Source: Planctomycetota bacterium (GTDB taxonomy: Bacteria > Planctomycetota > JACQVV01 > JASMLP01). Taken from it: 64,000 bases of DNA. The position numbers were made by a program, and so were the translations under genes. Shown one piece after another: positions 10,172 to 17,730 of the stretch. Below the pieces are notes generated by a model, which made no database searches, had not been told where the DNA came from, and saw only the letters and a list, made by a program, of their open reading frames with translations. Location: the NCBI GenBank assembly GCA_030748635.1, contig JASMLP010000143.1:1-64000 (forward strand). Reading direction: 5' to 3'. Position 1 is the stretch's first letter, and each line of letters opens with the position of its first letter.

Positions 10172-10834
10172 ATGGATGGGAAGAGCAAGAATCCGAATCC
10201 GTTCGAGCGTTTGGAGGCTACGTTCTTTAGCCGTCCGACGCTCGAGGTGGCTCGCGCGCTGCTGGGGGTTCGTTTGGTTCGACGTTCGGGTCGACACCAA
10301 CTTGCGGGTCGAATTGTAGAGGTCGAAGCTTATATCGGGGAGGAGGATCTGGCTTGTCATGCCTCGAGAGGAAGAACCCCGAGAGCGCAGGGGCTTTATC
10401 GAGAACCTGGAGTCTATTACGTCTACATGATCTATGGGATGTACTGGTGTCTCAATGTCGTTACGGAAGAGTCGGATTTTCCCGCCGCGGTTTTGATCCG
10501 GGCGTTGGAGCCCATTGCCGGGCAGGCTGAGATGAAAAAACGTCGACGGGCTGCCCGTACCGATATCGATCTTTGTAATGGGCCGGGGAAACTGTGTCAG
10601 GCTATGGATGTGGATTCTCGTTTTCACGGGCAATCGATCGAAGAGGGGACTCTTTGGCTGGAACAGGATTCGGGCGCTTCGAGTGAGAGCATGGATGGCG
10701 TCGTCAGTTGTCCACGAGTCGGGGTGGATTACGCGGGGGAATGTGCTCGCTATCCCTGGCGATATTATCTGGCCTCCAGCGAATGTGTTTCGAAGCGGGA
10801 TCGATTGGCGGAGTCGGAGCGTTCTGCAAGATGA
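10172..10834 (+). CDS. 3-methyladenine DNA glycosylase (MPG/AAG family)
   Basis: Base-excision repair glycosylase that removes alkylated purines. The 220-residue length suits the bacterial Aag-like family. Key segments are GRIVEVEAYIGEEDLACHASRG, here running past the EVEAY catalytic Glu region into the DNA-binding loop, GVYYVYMIYGMYWCLNVV for the nucleotide-flipping core, and CNGPGKLCQAM near residue 140. The start ATG has an AAGGA ribosome-binding site eight bases upstream. Its stop overlaps the start of the hydrolase gene (ATGA), so translation is coupled. Repair of alkylation damage is the expected role. Confidence 0.93.
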   Translation: MDGKSKNPNPFERLEATFFSRPTLEVARALLGVRLVRRSGRHQLAGRIVEVEAYIGEEDLACHASRGRTPRAQGLYREPGVYYVYMIYGMYWCLNVVTEESDFPAAVLIRALEPIAGQAEMKKRRRAARTDIDLCNGPGKLCQAMDVDSRFHGQSIEEGTLWLEQDSGASSESMDGVVSCPRVGVDYAGECARYPWRYYLASSECVSKRDRLAESERSAR

Positions 10835-11853
10835 CCGGTACGCTCTGGGTTTTGATCCCGATCTGTTATCTGGGAACGATCGTTCTTCTATGGAGAAAGC
10901 ATCGCCCTCCACGGGTTGTGGGAGAGGTACATCGATTGCTGGCTAGCGATGGTTGGCCTCTGGCTCTTACAAGGTACGCGGGGGATGGGAGTCCGGTTTT
11001 ACTCTGTCACGGGATCAGTTCCAGCGCGGGGATTTTTCGACTGACGGGAGATCTGGCCGGATTCCTTCAGCAGCAAGGATACGATGTCTGGTGCCTCGAC
11101 TTGCGGGGGCACGGAATGAGTAAACGGAGCCCTTGGGGATCGCGCTGGTGGTTCGATCGATGGGGGTTTCACGATTATGTGATCCACGACGCGCCGGCGG
11201 CGGTCGCGTATGTTCTCGAAACCACGGGAGCGTCGGGTTTGCACTGGGTTGGGCACAGCATGGGCGGCATGATTGGGATCTGTGCGCGTAGTCAGGGGAT
11301 GGAAGGACTGAAATCGATTATCGCTCTGGGGAGTCCTTCCTTCGAGAAAGAAAACCGTTTTACATCCGGTGGCGCGTTGGCGGTAGGTGGGTTTTTTCTC
11401 CGGTGGATTCCGGTGTTGCCGACCCGTCTGTTTTTCTTCTTGATCTGGCCGCTGCTGGCTTTATGGGGGCCGCCATCTCGTATCTATTGTCGATCCAATC
11501 TTGGGAGGCGTGAACTCGGAGGATTGATCGCGGGAGCTTACGATGATCTGTCCGGGGGAGAACTTCGAGATCTTCTGTCGTTTCGGTCGGCGGGGCGACT
11601 GACGCCCTACGCAGATCGGTACGATCGAGTCGGTCTCCCGGTATTATCGATCATCGGCAACGAGGATCGCGTGGTGTCACCGGAAGATGCGGAGATGTTT
11701 GCTCATCTTTTACCGGGAAGTGTGGGATGTAGGATCTTGGGGGAGTGTGGCCACGCGGATCTGATCGTGGGGCGTCAGGCGCCTGAAACGGTTTTTGTCC
11801 GGATCGCGGGGTTTCTCGGGGATGTGGAATGTAAGAAGCTGGTGGAAGTGTGA
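10831..11853 (+). CDS. Alpha/beta hydrolase with N-terminal membrane anchor
   Basis: A 340-residue serine hydrolase. The start is the ATG overlapping the glycosylase stop; the open frame reaches back to 10708, but that part merely shadows the glycosylase. Residues 3-19 form a hydrophobic anchor or uncleaved signal. The lipase-like core follows: oxyanion loop LCHGISSSAG, nucleophile elbow GHSMGG, acid in GNEDRVV and catalytic His in GECGHADLI. A second hydrophobic stretch (LFFFLIWPLLALWG) lies in the lid region, suggesting lipid or membrane-bound substrates. The substrate is unknown. Coupling to the DNA glycosylase may only be operon economy. Confidence 0.88.
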   Translation: MTGTLWVLIPICYLGTIVLLWRKHRPPRVVGEVHRLLASDGWPLALTRYAGDGSPVLLCHGISSSAGIFRLTGDLAGFLQQQGYDVWCLDLRGHGMSKRSPWGSRWWFDRWGFHDYVIHDAPAAVAYVLETTGASGLHWVGHSMGGMIGICARSQGMEGLKSIIALGSPSFEKENRFTSGGALAVGGFFLRWIPVLPTRLFFFLIWPLLALWGPPSRIYCRSNLGRRELGGLIAGAYDDLSGGELRDLLSFRSAGRLTPYADRYDRVGLPVLSIIGNEDRVVSPEDAEMFAHLLPGSVGCRILGECGHADLIVGRQAPETVFVRIAGFLGDVECKKLVEV

Positions 11854-11858
11854 ATCGG

Positions 11859-11872
11859 TCCGCGGACGCGGA
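11859..11872. terminator. Weak bidirectional hairpin between convergent genes
   Basis: TCCGC and GCGGA around a GGAC loop sit between the hydrolase stop and the convergent zinc-ribbon gene stop. It lacks a T-run, so it would act weakly if at all. Confidence 0.25.
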
Positions 11873-11873
11873 A

Positions 11874-12347
11874 TTACCCCAGCAACATTTTCCAGGCGAG
11901 TAGCGCGACGACGACCAGTGTGATCCAGAATCCGACCTCTTTGACCCGCTCCGTTCGTTCGTTCTCCTTGCGGACTACGTGATCCCGAGTCGCCCGTTCA
12001 CTGCATCCAGCGCAGTATGGGCGGCTCGATCGGCCGAGAAATACCTTACAGTACTGACAGTATCGGGAGCGACATTCAGGGCATTCGCGGGCGTTTGTAG
12101 GCAGTATGGATTCACAGCCTTCACAGAGTTTTTCATCTTCGAATATTTCAATTTCGACTTCTTTGAACTGGACTAGCGATTCCTTGCAAATGTCGCAACG
12201 AGGTGGCTCCGTGCCTAGGACGGGGCGGGTGTTGATGTGCCCACAGAAGCTGCATTTTCGGAGCTTCCTCGTGACTAATTTGGTGTTGGGGGATCGCTTT
12301 GAGGGAGGTTTGGAACCGGCGTCATCAGCGATCGGCTTGAGGTCCAT
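11874..12347 (-). CDS. Tail-anchored multi-zinc-ribbon protein
   Basis: A 157-residue protein that I do not recognise by name. Cys pairs lie in four clusters: CSFC and CDIC; CEGC and CPEC; CQYC and CAGC. They would form two to three rubredoxin-like zinc ribbons. The last 20 residues (FWITLVVVALLAWKMLLG) are one transmembrane helix preceded by a charged region, so the zinc ribbons face the cytoplasm on a C-terminal anchor. Such modules usually bind proteins or nucleic acids. It faces rsmG divergently with a short gap and shows no Shine-Dalgarno. It is real by composition; the function is unknown. Confidence 0.75.
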   Translation of the reverse strand: MDLKPIADDAGSKPPSKRSPNTKLVTRKLRKCSFCGHINTRPVLGTEPPRCDICKESLVQFKEVEIEIFEDEKLCEGCESILPTNARECPECRSRYCQYCKVFLGRSSRPYCAGCSERATRDHVVRKENERTERVKEVGFWITLVVVALLAWKMLLG

Positions 12348-12391
12348 TCTGAAAGGCTGTCCAAAAGTGGGAGAAGGTGATTTCCTGAACC

Positions 12392-13192
12392 ATGGCCATC
12401 CTATCAGAAGCGGAATCGGCTCGGCAATTCTCTACAATGGTTGATGTGGACATCGACTTGTTTGATATGTGCTTGAAAAAATCGTTTCCTGATCATCCCT
12501 CGATCGGTTCTCCGGTTCGCGAACAGCTATTGCGTCATGTAAAAGGTGTCGTGGCCCTGCGTTCACAGGTGAATCTCGTCGGAACGGATTCACTGGAGGA
12601 GGTCGTGAAACGTCATACCGCAGATAGCCTTCATCTATCGGCTCTGAGTGGCCTTCCCGCGGGAGGTCGTTGGGCGGATGTGGGGACAGGCGGAGGGTTT
12701 CCAGGGCTCGTTTTTGCGCTATCGGTTCCAACCGTTGAAATCCTCTTGATCGAGACCAAGACACGCAAACGAGAGGCGTTGCAAAAGATTCTCTCGGATT
12801 TGATTCGTCACGATTCTGCCCTGAAAGACAGAGTGCGACTCGATGCGAATCGGGCCGAGGAGTTGGGACAAGAGGAGAGTGTTCGTGATCGACTCGATGG
12901 CGTGGTTTGTCGTGCACTCGCTCCGTTCCCGGTGGCGCTGGAGTTATGTCTTCCTCTCGTGCGTCCCGGCGGAATCGGTGTGTTTTTCAAAGGAGCTCGT
13001 TTTCAGGAGGAGTGTGCGCAGGCTTCGGTTGCGCTGGAAGAGCTCGGAGGACGGATCGAGAGGGTGTCCCCTTATCGGTTGGAGACCGATGGGATTTCGC
13101 GCGCGCTGGTTGTGGTAAGTAAGGTGTGCGAAACACCCGCGCGATATCCGAGACGGGTCGGTGTTCCTGGGCGCCGTCCTCTGGGATCCTGA
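12392..13192 (+). CDS. rsmG: 16S rRNA (guanine-527-N7) methyltransferase
   Basis: Class I SAM-dependent enzyme that methylates N7 of G527 of 16S rRNA in the 530 loop. The glycine-rich SAM site ADVGTGGGFPGL lies near residues 89-100, followed by LLIETKTRKREAL, the typical acidic ribose-binding strand and basic helix of RsmG. VCRALAPFPVALELCLPLV and the late FFKGARFQEE match the family, and the R-x-G-V-P-G-x-R-P-L end is diagnostic. At 266 residues it is a little longer than usual at the N-terminus; an internal ATG at 12437 would give a shorter form. A GGAGAAGGTGA ribosome-binding site supports 12392. It is not next to mnmG or parAB as in many bacteria. Confidence 0.95.
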   Translation: MAILSEAESARQFSTMVDVDIDLFDMCLKKSFPDHPSIGSPVREQLLRHVKGVVALRSQVNLVGTDSLEEVVKRHTADSLHLSALSGLPAGGRWADVGTGGGFPGLVFALSVPTVEILLIETKTRKREALQKILSDLIRHDSALKDRVRLDANRAEELGQEESVRDRLDGVVCRALAPFPVALELCLPLVRPGGIGVFFKGARFQEECAQASVALEELGGRIERVSPYRLETDGISRALVVVSKVCETPARYPRRVGVPGRRPLGS

Positions 13193-13201
13193 CGAGAGAA
13201 A

Positions 13202-13654
13202 TCAGTGTTTGCGACTGGATTCACGCAGTCGTTCGGCTAGGGTTACGGCCAGGGCCCGATAAAACCTCGACCCAAAACCGGGATCCTCTGAGACCATCTG
13301 GTGAAGGTGGGCGTGATCGATGCACAGCAGCTTGACTGGACCGCTAGCTACGACATTGGCGCTGGCTCCCGCATGGGTCAGGAAGGTCATTTCTCCAAAA
13401 ATACTTCCCAGGTCGAGGCGGGAAAGGACTTGGGGTTCAGATCGGTTCTCCGTCGGCTCGAGTTCTACCTGGACTTCCCCTTCGAGGACCACATAGATGT
13501 TCCGGTTGTCCGCTCCTTGCTGGATGATCATCTCTTTGTCCTCGAAGTCCCGTTCCTGGGCATGATCGAGGAGAGTCATCCGCTCGGCGGGTTCGAGTTC
13601 GGCAAAGGTATCGCTGAAAAAATGCACGTCAGTTATTCCCGTATCGGTCACCAT
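13202..13654 (-). CDS. Cyclic nucleotide-binding domain protein
   Basis: A 150-residue single CAP_ED-type beta-barrel without a DNA-binding HTH. Segments IIQQGADNRNIYVVLEGEVQVEL and LGSIFGEMTFLTHAGASANVVA match the barrel and the phosphate-binding cassette, in which GEM replaces the usual GE and A-S-A-N replaces the R-[ST]-A of true cAMP binders. The Arg that holds the cyclic phosphate is therefore not visible, and nucleotide binding is doubtful. Such small proteins act as regulatory subunits or membrane-protein partners. ATG 13654 or GTG 13651 may be the start; TATCAT ends six bases before the GTG. It follows rimP on the same strand after 49 bases. Confidence 0.85.
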   Translation of the reverse strand: MVTDTGITDVHFFSDTFAELEPAERMTLLDHAQERDFEDKEMIIQQGADNRNIYVVLEGEVQVELEPTENRSEPQVLSRLDLGSIFGEMTFLTHAGASANVVASGPVKLLCIDHAHLHQMVSEDPGFGSRFYRALAVTLAERLRESSRKH

Positions 13655-13703
13655 TTCATGATATCCGATGTAGTTCGGATCTGTACACGTCAGATTCCGG
13701 TGT

Positions 13704-14165
13704 TCAGATCAAGATTTTACCCTTTTTGACCAGGTCGAGAGGGATCGAAATCGGTTCGGATTTGTCGGGGCAGAGTTTCAACGTGTCCGACTCCACTCCT
13801 TCGAGGGTACCTTTCCAGCGTTTGCGACCCTCGAAAACCTCTTTGAGGTGGAGTCGAACGGTTTCGCCGATTCGACGTTCGAAGTCACGACCGGTGATCA
13901 GTGGCCGATCGAGGCCGGGACTGGCCACCTCGAGGGTGTAAGGATCATCTTCCAGAAGGTTTTTTTCATCCAGGAACGCTTCCACTTGTCGGCTGATTCT
14001 TCGGCAATCTTCGAGGGAAATACCGCCGTGAGTGTGAATCAGGATACGCAGTAGTTGCTGGGGACCACGGCCTTTCCACTCCAGGTCTACCAGTTCGGTT
14101 CCATCCGCTTCGACGATCTCTCGGATTCCGGTTCGAATGATGTCTTCATTCGGGTGATGTTTCAT
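13704..14165 (-). CDS. rimP: Ribosome maturation factor RimP
   Basis: Assembly factor for the 30S subunit, 153 residues. The N-terminal domain has ELVDLEWKGRGPQQLLRILIH and SLEDCRRISRQVEAFLD; the linker has YTLEVASPGLDRPL, the most conserved RimP motif; the C-terminal domain is a small SH3-like barrel (GETVRLHLKE through IPLDLVKKGKILI). The ATG at 14165 overlaps the stop of the M42 peptidase gene by ATGA; the frame extends further upstream but that part is shadow. RimP usually precedes nusA and infB. Here neither follows; the next gene is a cNMP-domain protein. It is the third gene of a cutA-M42-rimP operon. Confidence 0.95.
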   Translation of the reverse strand: MKHHPNEDIIRTGIREIVEADGTELVDLEWKGRGPQQLLRILIHTHGGISLEDCRRISRQVEAFLDEKNLLEDDPYTLEVASPGLDRPLITGRDFERRIGETVRLHLKEVFEGRKRWKGTLEGVESDTLKLCPDKSEPISIPLDLVKKGKILI

Positions 14166-15265
14166 GGAGTTCTCCGCTGGTGAATGGCCTCCACCGTTGG
14201 GGGGTCGAGCCGACGAATCAGGGCCAGCGTCAGATCGATTGTGGCGATGAGATCGCGAAGGTCCAGGCTGCCCACGTGGCAATGGATGGAACGAACCGGA
14301 ACTCCCAATACGATGGTGGGAACCCCGCGGTCGTGCAGGTGGATCGGACGTCCGTCCGTTCCGCCGGTCGGATTGACAGAGATCTGGTGAGGTATCTTTT
14401 CCTCTTCCGCGGTGCGGATGGCCAGGTCGGCGAGAAAGGGATTTGCGATCAGGCGTGGGTCGAAGAGGCGGATCTGGGTTCCTTTTCCCAGTTGGCCCTG
14501 TCGGCCTTGGTCCTTCACTCCGGGAAGGTCATCGGCGGGAGATCCCTCGATTACCAGGGCGATATCCGGATCGACCAACCGAACCGCGGTTGTGGCTCCC
14601 CGGCATCCCACCTCTTCCTGAACACTGGCGACTCCGAAGAGGGTGTTGGGATGATCGGTCCCCGCTTCGAGTAGAGTTTGAAGTACCACTGTGGATCCGG
14701 CTCGGTTGTCGAAAGCTTTTCCAGAGAACCGGTCCGGGTGAGCGAGGGGAAGAAACGGAGTCGAAGGTGAAACGGGATTTCCCAAACGAATGCCGAATTC
14801 TTCTTCGGCTTGTTGGCGACTTTCCGCACCGATATCGATTCGTAAATCTTTGACTCCGACGACCTTTTCGCGAGCACTACGGGGTAGAAGGTGGGGGGGG
14901 GGAGCGGAAAAGGTGCCTGGAACCGAACCGGTTCGGGTTTGGATTTGTACTCGCTGGCTCAGGAGGACGTGTCCCCACCAACTTCCGAGGGGGACGACGC
15001 GCAAAAATCCGTTTTCGTCGATACTTTGCACCAGGAAGCCGGTCTCATCGATGTGGCAATCGATCAAAACGGAGGGATTTTGCTGGGAGCCGTCCGAACG
15101 GCAGACGAGACTCCCCAACCGATCGGATTGGAGAGGGCCGACATCTTTCCAGGCTTGGAGAAAGATCTCACGGACCGGATCCTCGTGGCCGGGAACTCCC
15201 GGAGCTTCGGAGAGCTGGCGTAAGGTGGCGAGGATCTGTTCACGGCGGGGGTCGTTCGGGGTCAT
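14162..15265 (-). CDS. M42-family metallopeptidase / glutamyl aminopeptidase-like
   Basis: Cytosolic dinuclear zinc aminopeptidase of 367 residues, probably a tetrahedral (TET) dodecamer. Ligand motifs of the family are visible: DCHIDETGF supplies the first His and the catalytic Asp, KAFDNRAG the bridging Asp, QEEVGCRGA the general-base and ligand Glu pair, VIEGSPADD the next acidic ligand, and SIHCHVGSLDL near the C-terminus the final His. GGTDGRPIHL matches the GGTDA segment common in M42. It cleaves peptides from their N-terminus during protein turnover. Both ends overlap neighbours by ATGA-type junctions (cutA before, rimP after), so it is translationally coupled to both. Confidence 0.93.
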   Translation of the reverse strand: MTPNDPRREQILATLRQLSEAPGVPGHEDPVREIFLQAWKDVGPLQSDRLGSLVCRSDGSQQNPSVLIDCHIDETGFLVQSIDENGFLRVVPLGSWWGHVLLSQRVQIQTRTGSVPGTFSAPPPHLLPRSAREKVVGVKDLRIDIGAESRQQAEEEFGIRLGNPVSPSTPFLPLAHPDRFSGKAFDNRAGSTVVLQTLLEAGTDHPNTLFGVASVQEEVGCRGATTAVRLVDPDIALVIEGSPADDLPGVKDQGRQGQLGKGTQIRLFDPRLIANPFLADLAIRTAEEEKIPHQISVNPTGGTDGRPIHLHDRGVPTIVLGVPVRSIHCHVGSLDLRDLIATIDLTLALIRRLDPPTVEAIHQRRTP

Positions 15266-15597
15266 GACGGATTCTCTGGAAGGACGGTGGATTGGGTGAG
15301 CCAGTCAAGATAGTCCTGAGAACCCTCTTGGATCTGGAAGGTGATCAGTTCAGGGACTTCGTACGGGTGTATGTCCTGGAGAGCCCGGGTGAGTGCCGGG
15401 ATATGTTCCGCTCGGGTTTTCATGATCAAGATCGATTCGGATTCGGACTGGATGGCTCCCTCCCACCAGTATCGACTGTTGGCTCCGGGGATAATGTTGA
15501 CGCAAGCGACAAGGTGGAGGCGTAGAAGATCGTCCGCAATACGCTCCGCATGTTCCGGTGGACAGGTAGATAAAGCCATTCTCATGAGGGAGATCAT
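15262..15597 (-). CDS. cutA: CutA1 family divalent-ion tolerance protein
   Basis: A 111-residue trimeric PII-like protein with the CutA1 hallmarks: ACVNIIPGANSRYWWEGAIQ, ESILIMKTRAEHIPAL and the diagnostic HPYEVPELITFQI. CutA1 is linked to copper tolerance in E. coli, though its biochemical role is unsettled. The start is uncertain among ATGs at 15597, 15585 and 15579; none has a good Shine-Dalgarno. It is the first gene of the cutA-M42-rimP operon and its stop overlaps the M42 start. The divergent neighbour is a cupredoxin-like secreted protein, so a shared link to copper is conceivable but unproven. Confidence 0.93.
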   Translation of the reverse strand: MISLMRMALSTCPPEHAERIADDLLRLHLVACVNIIPGANSRYWWEGAIQSESESILIMKTRAEHIPALTRALQDIHPYEVPELITFQIQEGSQDYLDWLTQSTVLPENPS

Positions 15598-15628
15598 GCC
15601 GACATCTGGGGGGAGTTTCCATCCTGAA

Positions 15629-15656
15629 TCGACGAGGAGGAGTCGATTGATATACT
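15629..15656 (+). promoter_or_regulatory. Leaderless-type promoter of the cupredoxin-like gene
   Basis: TCGACG (15629-15634), a 16-base spacer and TATACT (15651-15656) are followed by seven bases and the ATG at 15664. The only purine-rich run (GAGGAGG) is too far upstream to serve as a ribosome-binding site. Confidence 0.5.
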
Positions 15657-15663
15657 ACTTTTC

Positions 15664-16440
15664 ATGAATAGAAAGGTCGGGTGGGACGTTTTTAAGGGTT
15701 TCCTTTTGCTGTTACTCCTAGGGGGTGGAGTTGAGGGGCAGGAGGCTGGATCGGTCTCAGGCTTTCTGGATCATCGCTGGGCCGAACGTTATCCCGCGCT
15801 CGTGTATCTGGAGGCCGAGGTTCCTGTCTCGCTCCCGGTAGCCTCCAAAGAATTTCGGGTCGATCAGAAGGATATGACGTTTGTGCCCCGAGTGGCCGGG
15901 GTTCTGCTTGGGCAGTCGGTGCGTTTTCTGAACAGCGATTTTGTGCGGCACAATGTATACAGCACACGGGACAGCGCGATACAAGGCCTTTCGAGTCAAG
16001 GAACCTTTGGGTCCGGTGAGAGTTATGTGGTTACCCTGGATACTCTCGGGGTGGTCCAATTTCGATGCAATTTACATTCGCAGATGGTGGTCTATCTCGT
16101 GGTGCGAGATAATCCTTACTTCTCCGTGTCCAAGGAGGGGCGGTTCGAGATCGGTGATGTGCCGCCGGGTCGATATGTCGCGACATTCTTTCACGAAAAA
16201 ATCGAATCGAGAAGAGTGGCTTTTTCTCTGAGTGAAGGCGAGGAGAAGGTGATCGATTTTGATCTCCAATCCGCCGGTAGTGAACCGAGGGCCCAATCAA
16301 CGCTCGAAAATCCTGTCGTCGCAGGTTCAGTCGATGAAGCTGAAAAGAATTCGGGCGGGTCGGGAGTGACCTTGACGTTTCTGATCGGAGTCATGGTGTT
16401 GGGTGCTGTTGGGATCTGGGCACTGATTCGGGGTGCGTGA
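15664..16440 (+). CDS. Secreted or anchored cupredoxin-like protein (methylamine utilization-like family)
   Basis: A 258-residue exported protein. Residues 1-25 are a signal peptide (FLLLLLLGGGVEGQEAG). Residues 60-145 form a plastocyanin-like barrel with QSVRFLNSDFVRHNVYS, where the His is a type 1 copper ligand, and VVQFRCNLHSQMVVYLVV, a C-x2-H-x2-M cluster giving the remaining ligands. A second beta domain (GRFEIGDVPPGRYVATFFHEK) resembles carboxypeptidase regulatory-like folds. A C-terminal transmembrane helix (about 236-255) anchors it. It may carry electrons or copper outside the cytoplasmic membrane. It is divergent from cutA. Confidence 0.85.
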   Translation: MNRKVGWDVFKGFLLLLLLGGGVEGQEAGSVSGFLDHRWAERYPALVYLEAEVPVSLPVASKEFRVDQKDMTFVPRVAGVLLGQSVRFLNSDFVRHNVYSTRDSAIQGLSSQGTFGSGESYVVTLDTLGVVQFRCNLHSQMVVYLVVRDNPYFSVSKEGRFEIGDVPPGRYVATFFHEKIESRRVAFSLSEGEEKVIDFDLQSAGSEPRAQSTLENPVVAGSVDEAEKNSGGSGVTLTFLIGVMVLGAVGIWALIRGA

Positions 16441-16456
16441 GGGAGAAGCGGTCGAT

Positions 16457-16849
16457 TCATTCGCTTCGAGAGCAATTTCCGCCCGAGTCGGCGGTAATTT
16501 GGCTCCGCAGAGATTCGGTGTGTTCGAGCCAGGCTTTCTGGATCGTTTCCGGGACCTGGTGGTGCTGAAGCGTTTCGGAGAGTATCTGTTTTCGGCGAGC
16601 GAACTGTCCACCCATGATCCGGTGAGAAGCGTGGGCTTTATCGAGGGGGCGCCCTTGGTAATTGACGGGAGCCCCGAGGAATTGAGCGGCGAGCTGACTC
16701 TCGAGGCGTTCGAGCCGGGAACGGTCGACCTTTCGGAAGAGATAGCCGATCATGATGTCATCGAAAACCCGCCCTACGAAATCGTGGATGATCTTTTCGA
16801 GTACGCGGGTGCCGCCGAGTTGTTCAAGAAGAGAGGGGGAGGAGTTCAT
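16457..16849 (-). CDS. Truncated haemoglobin (2/2 globin)
   Basis: A 130-residue small globin. SLLEQLGGTRVLEKIIHDFVGRVFDD covers helices A and B (given here in part), FRKVD the CD turn, and FLGAPVNYQGRPLDKAHASHRI contains the GG-like turn, YxGRxL and the proximal His (AHASH) of group I and II truncated globins. Such haem proteins bind O2 and NO and often protect against nitrosative stress. The C-terminal dozen residues (SGGNCSRSE) are non-conserved. An AGGAG site seven bases before the ATG fixes the start. It is convergent with the cupredoxin gene, the stops being 16 bases apart, and divergent from the HAD gene. Confidence 0.92.
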   Translation of the reverse strand: MNSSPSLLEQLGGTRVLEKIIHDFVGRVFDDIMIGYLFRKVDRSRLERLESQLAAQFLGAPVNYQGRPLDKAHASHRIMGGQFARRKQILSETLQHHQVPETIQKAWLEHTESLRSQITADSGGNCSRSE

Positions 16850-16940
16850 CTGAAAGCTCCTAGGTGACAGGAAGGCTTGGGATGGTCAGTATCTTACGCA
16901 AACTGTTTGATATATTCAGGCGGAGAGAAAGGAAGGTGGT

Positions 16941-17630
16941 ATGTCGGCACTGGTTGAACTGATAGGAAAAGCGCGTGCGATCTTATTCGATTTTGATGGA
17001 GTGCTCGTGGACTCCGAGCCGGTGCATTTCGGGGTCTACCGATCTATATTCGAAAAGCGGGGACATATCCTAGGTGAGGAGGATTACTGGAAGTACTGGA
17101 CCATACTGGGTGAGGGAGTGCGGGGTGAACTGCGTAGGCACAACCTGGATCATCTCGACCCCGAGGAACTTCAGGGAGAAAAAGATCGGGACTTCCTCGC
17201 CGCCTGTCACTCCGGAGTGATCCCTTTCGATCCAGCGGCCCGGTCTCTGGTTTCCGCCATGCGTTCCTCGGGGAAACTCGTCTGCATCGCTTCCAATTCG
17301 CCTCGGGAACAGATCGATGCCATTCGGCATACAGCCGATGCGAACTCCGTACCCGAATTTGATGCCATTATCGGTCGAAGTCCCGATATGGCCAAGAAGC
17401 CGGCTCCGGATATATTTCTAGCAGCTGCTCGTACTCTCGAGATTCCTCCACCGGAGTGTTTGGTCATCGAGGATGCTGACAAGGGCCTCCGGGCGGCTCA
17501 TGCGGCGGGTATGCCGTGTGTGATTTTACGCACTCTCCAGAATCGAGACTTTCCTTTTGAAGGGGCGCAGGGGATGGCGGAGTCTTTGGGTGAAATCATG
17601 TCAGCTCTAGGTGAGGGATATGGGGATTGA
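16941..17630 (+). CDS. HAD-superfamily phosphatase/phosphomutase (beta-phosphoglucomutase-like)
   Basis: A 229-residue haloacid dehalogenase-type enzyme. Motif I is LFDFDGVLVDSEP with nucleophile D17 and acid D19; motif II is the CIASNS segment; motif III and IV are KKPAPDIF and VIEDADKGLRAAHAAGM. The helical cap between motifs I and II is of subfamily IA, as in beta-phosphoglucomutase and phosphoglycolate phosphatase. The substrate cannot be chosen from sequence alone. A strong AGGAAGG ribosome-binding site precedes the ATG. It appears to be a single-gene unit and ends about 50 bases before the hydroxylase operon's promoter region begins. Confidence 0.92.
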   Translation: MSALVELIGKARAILFDFDGVLVDSEPVHFGVYRSIFEKRGHILGEEDYWKYWTILGEGVRGELRRHNLDHLDPEELQGEKDRDFLAACHSGVIPFDPAARSLVSAMRSSGKLVCIASNSPREQIDAIRHTADANSVPEFDAIIGRSPDMAKKPAPDIFLAAARTLEIPPPECLVIEDADKGLRAAHAAGMPCVILRTLQNRDFPFEGAQGMAESLGEIMSALGEGYGD

Positions 17631-17648
17631 TTTTGAGCTGAGGGGTGC

Positions 17649-17677
17649 TTGTCGCTCCTGGGAAATCGCCCTATACT
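17649..17677 (+). promoter_or_regulatory. Promoter of the first molybdenum hydroxylase operon
   Basis: TTGTCG (17649-17654), a 17-base spacer and TATACT (17672-17677). The first ATG, at 17686, is eight bases downstream and opens a 14-codon reading frame, not the enzyme. Confidence 0.6.
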
Positions 17678-17685
17678 TCAGCCTC

Positions 17686-17730
17686 ATGAAGGGGTTCTAT
17701 CGTCCGTCGAATCACCAGGCGAATGACTGA
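17686..17730 (+). CDS. Putative 14-residue leader peptide
   Basis: A short frame (MKGFYRPSNHQAND) begins eight bases after a good -10 box, which predicts a leaderless start, and ends at a TGA at 17728-17730. It overlaps the ATG at 17723 of the hydroxylase gene in another frame and stops one base before the next in-frame ATG at 17732. This arrangement suits termination-reinitiation control of the operon. The peptide has no run of one amino acid, so classical attenuation is not indicated. Length alone makes chance possible. Confidence 0.4.
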   Translation: MKGFYRPSNHQAND

